Below, piece after piece: positions 22,330 to 31,731 of a DNA stretch of 64,000 nucleotides; positions within the stretch are counted from its first letter, which is position 1; every line of letters begins with the position of its first letter. Origin of the DNA: Tubulanus polymorphus (lineage: Eukaryota > Nemertea > Palaeonemertea > Tubulaniformes > Tubulanidae). The notes under the pieces were generated by a model. It ran no database searches, was not told the DNA's origin, and saw only the letters and a program-made list of their open reading frames with translations. Location: the NCBI RefSeq assembly GCF_964204645.1, contig NC_134026.1:8877450-8941449 (forward strand), in the 5' to 3' direction. A program made the position numbers and the translations under genes.

Positions 22330-23782
22330 AACGTTATTCATTAACACTGGTTATAGTAACAGTCGTATATGTATTAGACAATTCATACTGGTCTGCATCT
22401 TGAGATGATTGCTCGTGGGTTTATCGAGGGTTGACTGTATATCATTTAACATGCGTGATGAATACATCCGGTGTTTGTGGAATCTGTTTGAATACTCGTC
22501 GTACGGAACTAGGTTCTTTTATACGGGAATAATTTTTTTTCACTTTCAATTACTATTACCATGATATCATTTCCCCAATTAAAACAAAGATACGTATTCG
22601 TAAATCCTTACGTTTAGTTTTGACATGTTAACCCTTTGTTAACCAAGCACATTCCTAGTGGGCAAAAAATTACTCAATTCATTTTCTGAACGTGTTAAGA
22701 TACTAATAGTCCATAATTATAGTTATTTTAATTGCTGCCTCTGTTTGACCTAGTTTTTAAAAATGTTGCAAATTCGCAACATTGGTAAAATAAGAAAAGT
22801 TTCCATAAACCTGACAAGAAAATGTTTTCAGATTTATTCTTCTGATTTTAAAGAACATAGTTTCTTCTAATAAAAACTTACAAAATATTGTGATTTAGTC
22901 TTTAAACATAGCATTTTGAACAACCATTTATGGCGTAACCACCTGGGCATAGTCTACCCCTCTGGTGAATCCCGATATGGTCAGCCCATGATCTAAGAAA
23001 TCATATCTAACATCATCATGTAATAGGGGGTTTATAACAGATTCTACAACATTGGTTGATAATGGACAAATATTAATAATAAGAGTACCAACCGAGCCCA
23101 AAAATGTTGTTGCAAATTCGCAACCTAGGTTAACATAGGGTTAACTTTTTGTCTATCGTCCTGTCACCATACGCGGCAGTTTAGAGCCTAAATTGGCAAC
23201 CACCTGAGAAGTCACAAAACGTTCACAAAAGTCACATTCGACCCCGAAGGATGAACAACAAGTATTTCCATATAACATCTTTCTTTGGCGACATAACTTG
23301 AATTAGACCCTGGATCTTCCCCTGATGGCAAAAGTGAATTTTACTACAAGGGATATAGTTGAGATAGAAAATCAAATTATGATCTCACCATTCTCCCTGT
23401 TCGGAGTGAATTTAGAGTGAATGGATACCGTGGAATTTAAACTCTCAACATGCATGAATTGTGTCCAATTTAGCCAATTTCCATTTCGTCAAAATACATG
23501 TATATGAATTTTCAGTTGTATTCAGGTCTTAACTTAATTCATAGAATATTTGTTTTATTCTGTAAACATTCTAACTGCCGCGTATAGACCATAGAACTGT
23601 GAAGACAAACTGTGAAAATAATTTCTATCCTGGGCAGCAGCAGGGGAAGTAGATTAGAAAATATACGGATATTTTTAACTTTTGATAAACTGTTGAAGCC
23701 AGAATGAAGAATCTCTGCACGACATGATCGAGCAGACTGGGCACACTTTTGTCTGGGTTCTGATATGACCAGGTAATGGAAG
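22330..23782. other. Intergenic, no gene seen
   Basis: No supported frame or RNA. A motif AAAATGTTGCAAATTCGCAAC-like occurs twice (about 22760 and 23101), suggesting relics of a small repeat. Confidence 0.5.
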
Positions 23783-24865
23783 ATGGATTTGAAGAATATT
23801 TCAACGACTTTCGAACCGACTGTGACAACTCCCGGTGATTGGTGCGCGTGGACTGTGAAAAACAGACCGTTCAAATGGAACCTACAATTCAGTGTTTACA
23901 TGTATATTTTCTGTTACGGACCCGTCACGATACTCGGCATCGCTCTGAACGTCGTCACAATTTTAGTGTTAAAGAAAATGAACAATGAAGCGTACTATCT
24001 GATACAAGTTTTAGCTATTTTTGATTTATCTTACAGTCTAAGTGTATTCACCATGTACCCTCTACGTACACTGCACATCTATATACATTTAGGAGACGTT
24101 CTTTTTCGCAATGATGACTGGTATTACGGTTGGGAATTCATACAAGTCGCTTTAGGCCCGTATCGCATGTTTCAACAAATTCGAAATTGGTGCGTGATTC
24201 TTATCAGTTTAGAAAGACTCGTCATAACAATTTTCCCATTGAAATCACGATTATTCTGGACTCGAAAAGTGGTGAATTCTCTGATATTTTTGATTACCGC
24301 ATACGGCGTTCTCGTTTATTTACCGCATTTGTTACCGGAACGGGGGCTTGAACCAATAGGTTGCATAGAAGGGGGACCAGGCGTGACACTTGTTCGCGAG
24401 TCTTATCTCATCAATTCTGCATTAATCAGTAGATGGAATGACTTTGCAGAAGGCTGGGAAGGAACGATATCCAGTATTGTTGTGCCCATGTTTTCATTAA
24501 TTGTTTTAAACATTATTTTGGTAATCAGTTTGATAATTATCAAATTATCGAGCGGGAAGAAGTTGAATAAGAGCGCTGCCAGTAGTTTAGAGCTGCGAGT
24601 TTTACGAATGTCGTTAGCGTTAGTCGCTTCATACATTATTTGTGAATCATCAATTTTCATCGAAAAAATGGGGTATTACAACAAGTTTCAAATCAAAATT
24701 CATTTTCCAGGTTTAAATCCTGAAGCATCGTATCTGATATATCGGAAATTAGCTATCGTTCTGACCGTCGTCGATTCCTGTTTAAATTTCTTCGTGTATT
24801 GTTTCACTAATAACAAATTCAGACTTGCTGTAAAAATTGTGTCCATTAAATCTACGCTTGGTTAA
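23783..24865 (+). CDS. Class A (rhodopsin-family) orphan GPCR, intronless
   Basis: 360 residues with seven hydrophobic segments. The N-terminus has an N-glycosylation site (NIS). TM1 has GIALNVVTILVL with the conserved Asn. TM2 has LAIFDLSYS with the conserved Asp. TM3 ends in SLERLVITIFP, an E-R-L variant of DRY. TM7 has DSCLNFFVYCF, a variant of NPxxY with Asn kept and Pro lost. An amphipathic stretch follows. The pattern fits peptide-type orphan receptors expanded in invertebrates; the ligand is unknown. The whole gene is in one exon, consistent with expansion by retroposition. A relic of its TM1 region lies just downstream. Confidence 0.88.
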   Translation: MDLKNISTTFEPTVTTPGDWCAWTVKNRPFKWNLQFSVYMYIFCYGPVTILGIALNVVTILVLKKMNNEAYYLIQVLAIFDLSYSLSVFTMYPLRTLHIYIHLGDVLFRNDDWYYGWEFIQVALGPYRMFQQIRNWCVILISLERLVITIFPLKSRLFWTRKVVNSLIFLITAYGVLVYLPHLLPERGLEPIGCIEGGPGVTLVRESYLINSALISRWNDFAEGWEGTISSIVVPMFSLIVLNIILVISLIIIKLSSGKKLNKSAASSLELRVLRMSLALVASYIICESSIFIEKMGYYNKFQIKIHFPGLNPEASYLIYRKLAIVLTVVDSCLNFFVYCFTNNKFRLAVKIVSIKSTLG

Positions 24866-24904
24866 ATCGCTTTCGAACACGTCTAGATGTACATTGTATC
24901 GCTA

Positions 24905-24962
24905 ACATATCCATATATCCTTGTTACGGATCCGTCACGATACTCGGCATCGCTCTAAACGC
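24905..24962 (+). pseudogene. GPCR TM1 relic
   Basis: About 50 bp, centred on TGTTACGGATCCGTCACGAT and the following TCGGCATCGCTCTAAACG, matches the TM1 region of the adjacent GPCR (about 23912-23955) with few changes. It is cut at its right side by the TIR element starting at 24969. I infer a former tandem paralogue, mostly destroyed. Confidence 0.7.
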
Positions 24963-24968
24963 GACTCC

Positions 24969-27227
24969 ACACTGTAAAAAGTAAAACGGTAAATTCCCGT
25001 TTTCCCGTAAAGGTGCGGTTTAAAAACGTCTGAGAACGGAGAAGGTCGTCAATTAACGGCGTTTTCCGCTATTATACGGCAATGACCACGTCGTACCTTT
25101 CATACGACTTAATTTCAGTCAATATACGGTTTTGGAACCGTCCAATCCGTGAATAGACGTATGAAACCGTTTAAAATCGGTGATGCCGTTGAACAACGTT
25201 TTTCGTCCCGACCTAAAATTAGAGAGGGATATGGAACCGTCTATGGACTGTTGTTGCCGGTTTAGCACGGTGTTAAAATCGTCATTTGACGGTTTTTTCG
25301 CGTTTCACACCACAATTTCAAAATGGCGGGTACCACTGAGGATGACGGCAAACTTTAAGCAGGTAAATTGCTTTTTAAACCATGATTTATTGTTTGATGC
25401 AGTGGAATCATTGAAGCACAATGTGTGTGTATTTGTTTGATACCAAAACGGCCCATGAACTTATCGAAGAAGCTAAGAATAATACAAATTTGGCTTTGCC
25501 TGTCGGTTGGACGGTGTCATTTTGATGTCATGATCCTTGGACATTGTTCCTTTGCTATTGTTCACTGTCAAAATGGGAACAAGAAGAATAGGTAGGCCTA
25601 TACACCTATGCCCAGGATCTTGCAGTTAACCCAGAACTGCCCTTGGGTTAGTGACAATGCTTTCACCAAGACCATCACTGTCGCAGGGTGGCAATTAAAT
25701 TTAAGATCATGTACTTTTTGCATTTTCTCTGTTACAGTAAAGATCGATAGTTAGCAATACATCATCACGGTTCACGTCACCTCGCGAGTCGTTGGTATAT
25801 AAATGGCCGACCAGAATCCGGTTGTACCGATAACAAATGACATGAGGCTTCTGTTGGAATTCCCGTTAAATGGACCAATCAGCGAACTTTGGGCGAACAA
25901 GGAACTATTTCGCAAGTTGATACATGACGTCATGTGCAAAAGCGCCAGTAATGAAATCACGCGTCGTGAGTCCAGGGGGTGGAAGCGAGTTCGCGGGCGA
26001 TACAGGACCCCTGGCAGGCGAGGATGCGTGTACCGATACTTCGGTTTGAACTACTATCCAGAAGTAAAAAGATAGCCAGTATTTCATTACGCGTTTCATT
26101 GTTCGATACGACCCAGGAGGATGTACTAAATCCAAGGCTGCCTAGCTTGGACATCAACATATGTAATACCAATCAAGTTTATAGAATGGTGGTTCTAAAC
26201 TATCATACAATCATATATTTCATTCATGGTATTTTGCCATTATGTAAAAAGTTATTTACCCAATCTAGCATCTATATCGAGTTGTACTTAAAATACTTCG
26301 AATATTTTCTATGTTATCTGCTTAATTTTTCAAGGCATACATGAGACTTGGTACAGTGTACATGTATTAAGGAAAGTAATCTGCTTCATTTTGATCAAAT
26401 ATAGTGTTTCTGAATAATTACATTTTGAAAAATGAATTTGATGTTGTTGAATCAAACAGTACAGATGGACAGTCGGTGCTGATTATGCTTTAAGCTGGAT
26501 TTTTTTTAGTGCTAAGTTTCAAACCAAAGTAGCCAAAGCTTTACTTTATTTTATCCCATGTATAATAGTTTTAAAGAATAATTTGTTAAGAGCCAATTTT
26601 TTCTCTATCAAATAATTATGTACCTATAATTAAAGTCGTGGATAGTAATCAAATGATATTTTCCTCAGCCAAATATTGATGGATTTTTTACCATATCTTT
26701 TGAGACAAGTAATGAGTGCAAATATTAAGATATTGTGCAATTGAGAAATGTGATCTTATGTATATAATTCAATGGGTAGAAACACCTGGAAAATATATTT
26801 CCATTATATTACATTTTTTTTAATGTTTTCGTATCTGATTTGATTGAGACAAGATTGCCCTTGCTGCATACATGTTCAGTGGTAGTTGGCAAGCACCGTC
26901 ACGCGAGCCAGGTTTCAGCAACTGGAGTAGTATATCGGTTCGAACCCTGGAAGGACGAACTCTCTACAGGTCAAGTATTTGAGGATTTCACACCGTTTGG
27001 GAGCGGTTTTACAAACGTCTATTTACGGATCTCTATCGTTATAAAACGGATCAGTTTCTGGTCTGGCCCGTAAAGTTTACCGTATAATGACGGAAATACG
27101 GTTCTCAATCCGTTGACCATCCATGCCGTTCTTAAACGGTGAATCACGCATTTTTTTCCGGAAACACTGCTGCAACTTCAAATTACGGCTTTTAGCCGTT
27201 AACTTACGGAAATACTTTTTACAGTGT
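24969..27227. mobile_element. TIR element with ACACTGTAAAAAGTA ends
   Basis: The left end ACACTGTAAAAAGTA is mirrored by TACTTTTTACAGTGT at the right end. Subterminal regions on both sides carry many AAACGGT/ACCGTTT motifs in opposing orientation. No transposase frame is visible, so it is non-autonomous. The terminal CACTG is shared with CACTA-type elements, but no clear 3-bp target duplication was found. It contains another interspersed repeat at 25760-26015. Confidence 0.75.
25760..26015 (+). repeat. Interspersed repeat, copy A (inverse at 50640-50945)
   Basis: Blocks such as TGGCCGACCAGAATC-like, GTTAAATGGACCAATCAG and CAGGACCCCTGGCAGGCGAGGATG recur as reverse complement at 50640-50945. 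Small frames in it are by-products. Confidence 0.7.
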
Positions 27228-27362
27228 AGTGTTTGAAAAAATAAAACAAAAATCGCTTCGGTGCAAACCGCCAAAATCAACAATATCAAAGAAGTGCTAA
27301 CGGTAATAGAATTCGATTAAGAAATCTGTTCCAAAATTTCAGGTGACTCGCCACTTTTCAGT

Positions 27363-28650
27363 GTAGTTGATTTTTTTAGCCCACTTGGGACTTTAGTCGT
27401 CCCAGCGGGCTATTGCATTCACTTTTCGTCCGTCGTCCGTCCGTCCGTCCGTAGACGGAATCCAGTTATTTTGGGAAGTTTTGAAGACGCTTCAAGGTAA
27501 TGTCTTGATATTTGGTTTATACATGTATCTACCCTAGACACATCTTCAGCCCAAAAAATGGCCCTGTCAGAATCAAGATGGCCGACTGGCAGCCATTGTT
27601 GTTCGCCAAAATCAGCACTTTTTACACATTTTTGAACTTATTGAGGGAAATTTTGAAGATGCTTTGATCAATTACCTTGATCTTTCGGATATATGTGAAT
27701 CCCCCCAGGGCCCATCAGCATAACAAAAATTGGGTCGATCGGACTTAAGATGGCCGTCCTATGACCTTTTTAGTGCCCAAAAATGTTAATATTGGCCCGA
27801 ATTCTGAGTCCTGTAGCTTCCTACTGGTTTACCATTTCTCATTGCAATTTGTGATGGGTATTCTTTGAAAGGGATGTTTTATACCTGAGACAAGTATTTT
27901 TCATCAGCCAATTATGACGCAATTGGCGGCCATCTTGGTGTCACCAGTACTCATTCGTAAGTGGGAAAAAGTTTTTCCACATTATATTGATACCTAAGCG
28001 TATTTTGTTACCACAATCATTTAGAAAGTTGTAGCTCATAACGTGTTCTATGATTGTAGTGAGTTTCAAGGTCATTGGATTTTGTATATGGCCACCAGGG
28101 GGCGTTGAATAATGCAATATCTAGCATTTCTATATTATATTCGTACCTATGCATATTTTGTAACCACAATCAATTGGAAAGTTGTAGCTCATGACATCAT
28201 CTACTATGGTTGCGAGTTTTAAGGACATTGGTTATTCTATATGGTCACCAGGGGGCGTTGAATAGTAGAATAACTTAATATTTCCTTATTATATTGGTAC
28301 CTAGGCATATTTTGTTACCATGATCAATTGCAAAGTTGTAGTTCATGACATGTTCTATGAATGTGGTAAGTTTCGAGGTCATTGGGTTTTGAATATGGTC
28401 ACCAGGGGGCGTTAAATAGAAGAATAACTTAGTTTTTCCATATTAAATTGGTAACGAGGCATATTTTGTTATCACAATCAATTACAAAATCGTAGCTGCT
28501 GACATGTTCTATGATTGTGGTGAGTTTCAAGGTTTCGCATTGGTTTTTGTATATGGTCACCAGGGGGCGTTGAATATTGAAATTGTTAGATTGTTGAGCA
28601 TTTGGAACCACTTCCCAAGTGGGCATGGTGTCCCTGGACCCCTAGTTTAA
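27363..28650 (+). repeat. Interspersed repeat 'CCCACTTGGG', full copy 2
   Basis: Reverse-orientation counterpart of 3160-4384, with the same ends and the same four roughly 155-bp internal units (CACCAGGGGGCGTT at about 28092, 28246, 28400 and 28559). Its right end abuts the FRAS1 exon H relic and may mark the break that truncated that relic. Confidence 0.85.
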
Positions 28651-28667
28651 ATCTCTGTTGTTATGTT

Positions 28668-30531
28668 GTTATTTTGATCGATTTATCGTTAGAACTGATG
28701 GCGATATATCGTTCGTATCGCGTGGGTTTATCGGCTGAACTGATCTGATAGACGACGTGAAGATGACATCGCTATTCCGAATGTGCCTGCGTTTAACACA
28801 AAAAAAAACGATAAATCTATCTTGTAAAATGGTTGGCTTTGTATTTTGCTCGTTGTCCTCCATAATTGATCGGGTCCGGCGTATGTCGGCTGACTCCAAA
28901 CTAAAGCCAAATCGAAAGTCACCGGTAAATTAGGTGGCGGATTCACTCGACTTTTATAACCGGGGAATGTGTAATGATTCAAGACAAACTGCCCTGAAAC
29001 AAATGAAGAGTAAGTTCAGAAACACAATGTAGAAGTTGTTTCGAAGATGCTATACTTTTTCGAAATGATTTTGAATTATTGAAGAAATCTCGAAGTTATT
29101 GATTTAGATAATATGATATCTTAGGAAGGCATCTTTTCAGAAATGGTGACTACTTTTTTGTAGTGAAGCCCATTTCATCCGTTTCATTAAGTACAAGCCG
29201 TACATAACTGGGGCAAGGGGCAGGGCAGTTGCCCCCTAGAAATTTTGGAAAAGTGCAATTATCTTTTTGCAGATATCATTGTTGCAGATATCATTGTTAT
29301 ATCCAATAGAAATTTCATGTAGAATCACTTATGTAATTGTAGTGACATTGGACTATAATAGGCCTTACCAGTTTTTGTTAGGTTAATCAGAAGAATCGGT
29401 ATATCGATTTTTGACTAGGTAGCTGCCCTTTTTTCGGGTTTGTCTGCCCCCCCCCCCACCCCCACAACATTCAAATGCTATGTAGTACAGCCCTGGATAA
29501 GGCAGGACCTGTTGATAGTTACCGACCTCTGAATCTAGTTTCTGTACTGAATTCAATCACGAGGTTTCCATCTGGATTCGTAGCAACTCGCAGAACCTGC
29601 AGTCGTCCACCGAGACGACCATCGGCTTCTAGTCCCGATCGCCACAGAACCGTATCATAGAAAAACGAAAACTCCATCGTCGTACGATGCTCCAAAGACG
29701 CCCAGCTAGAGGGCGCTGACGCGTAGATGTAAGACACGTATAGAGGCAAGCGAAATGTTAGAAATGTTTTGCCGCGTTTCCGCATTTGAAAATCCGACAA
29801 GACCGAACCTCCGCACATGTCGATCAAATCGGTCATGTGATACCAAGCCTCGAATGTCCACGCGCACGATTTCAAATCCAGTTTCCGGTAAAGTTTCAGC
29901 GACTTTTCCTCTCGAATGTTTTCGTCGAATAAAATGCCGCGTTTTGTCGCGTTTTCGGCGTTCGTCCGGTCGTCGTCGATAAATCCGTCTCCGCGAAATT
30001 CTCCTCCGACGTCGACGAAATTCGAACACGTATGCTGGCGTTGATAGATCGAATCTGACAGCAACAATCGCATATTATGAATCGGAAACGTCGATATAAG
30101 CAGAATCATACCGTCTTGGTGAGGAATCTCGATTTTGATATGTATCCTGTTCGGATGAATCGCGTCGTTCGGTTCCACGTATTTCATCGTAGCGACGAAC
30201 GAATGACCTTGAAGGCCGTATCGGTGCCCGGAAACGATCGCCGACTGGCAGACGCCGTTTTCGCGACTGACGAAGACCGGACGGCTTTTTATCGGGACTC
30301 CGAACGAGCCGTCGCCGGATGTCGGCCGAGCGACGCATCGCACGCTGAAGCCGCCGCGAAAATATATACTATCCAGAACAGAACGATCGACGCTCGTGAA
30401 AACGGTGTCGGCCAGGACTAATTGAAACGGTAAATGTAATCCGTTCGTATCTAACGGTAACGCTACCTCCCATTCATACTTGATCAATGATTGGTTGTCG
30501 TGTCAAAATTTGGATATCGAGAATCGCATGG
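28668..30531 (-). pseudogene. FRAS1: FRAS1-like C-terminal fragment, right-arm inverted copy (truncated)
   Basis: Exon A is at 30531-29527 (open after the first codons, ending at a good donor AG|GTCGGT). The first part of exon B is at 28993-28851. A fusion to the end of exon G (QPFYK, 28850-28821) follows, then a residual 34-bp intron with an acceptor, then an exon H fragment at 28786-28668. Exons C-F are absent. Exon A is nearly identical to the left arm and lacks its 2-bp insertion. The exon H fragment is clearly more diverged (CHLHVVYQISSADKPTRY against WHLQVIYLITSADKLTRY) and has a premature TAG. No N-terminal exons or promoter are seen. Confidence 0.85.
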
Positions 30532-31457
30532 CTGAAATTAATACAATTTCATTGTATTAATGATATCCAGAAGACCATTCAGTTATCAATATTTCTTTTC
30601 TTTTCTTTACTCGTTTTTTTTTCAATCTCAATTATTTTCAATAGTTTTGTCATTTTATCTACTCTTATTTTTTTATGTTCTCTCAGCATTTTTTACTATA
30701 TCAGTGTATCTTAATGTTAATATGTACATGACTGTCCTGACCATTTGTCAACAATCATCCTAATATCTCATCTTCGATGATGTTTGTGAATGAGTAAAAG
30801 ATTATGGCTAGGATTTTAGGAAACAGTATTTGAAATTAATCTTGTCTTCATTAATGCATGTACACCCGAATAATGTTATTTAAGGTGAAACATTGTGAAG
30901 TCGGAATAGTAGATGATACACAATATGAGCCGGAAGAATCGTTCACCGTTAAATGATACTGCCCGATCCTCTCCCGAGACCGATGATACTACTGCTACCC
31001 CGATACCACTGTTACCAGTGATACTGCCCGATCCTTCTGGAGACCGGTGATACTACTGCTACCCCGATACCACTGTTACCAGTGATACTGTCCGATCCTC
31101 TCCGAGACCGATGATACTACTGCTACCCCGATACCAATGTTACCAGTGATACTGCCCGATCCTTCTGGAGACCGGTGATACTACTGCTACCCCGATACCA
31201 CTGTTACCAGTGATACTGTCCGATCCTTCTCGAGACCGGTGATACTACTGCTACCCCGATACCACTGATACCAGTGATACTGCCCGATCCTTCTGGAGAC
31301 CGGTGATACTACTGCTACCCCGATACCACTGATACTACGGATGCTTTCGGCCCGTGTTGTATGCGGTGGAAATGTTCTGTTCTTACTGTATTGTCCCATC
31401 GCTCCCTCTACATAGCCGCCATCTTGAAACGGTGTTCTGCTACACCACTGACTAACC
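28851..31457 (-). repeat. Inverted segmental duplication, right arm
   Basis: Counterpart of 11184-15845. The outer limit is at GGTTAGTCAG/CTGACTAACC near 31457, only about 270 bp from the POLD4 start. The shorter length is mainly due to the smaller minisatellite. Confidence 0.9.
30953..31345 (-). repeat. 64-bp minisatellite, right-arm array, about 6 units
   Basis: Same unit as 11300-13750, read on the minus strand, with both unit variants present. A sixth of the left-arm size. Confidence 0.95.
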
Positions 31458-31731
31458 GTGTAATTTGACAAGTGAAGACTTGTTCACGTAGTTTTTGATG
31501 TTCCATTCGTTGTAAGAGCCTTGTGGCGATCGTGAAATCGTGAAACTGAATGGAGCCCAGTCGTTAACTCTGTATCTACTCTATTGATTCAACATTAATC
31601 TTTGGATAAAAAATTACAGATTTTGTTTGGGTAAAAGACAAAAAAGAGTAACGGTGGTAGTTTGGTACTGGTATTTCGACGAAGTACACAACAGTCACCA
31701 CTGGGGACTGCCACTGGATACGATGACAGTC

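Larger units (their letters stand above)
20895..22330. other. AT-rich island, base composition unlike its surroundings
   Basis: The strand composition changes sharply at about 20890 and again near 22330. Inside lie one intronless ORF and a large foldback. The codon choice of the ORF is almost entirely A/T-ending, unlike the C/G-rich codons of the neighbouring FRAS1-like and GPCR genes. This suggests an inserted segment of foreign or mobile origin. Confidence 0.6.

Noticed and set aside
25803-26344. ORFs of 90 and 121 codons in the TIR element
   Set aside because: They overlap an interspersed repeat shared with 50640-50945 and are not conserved there; no transposase motifs.
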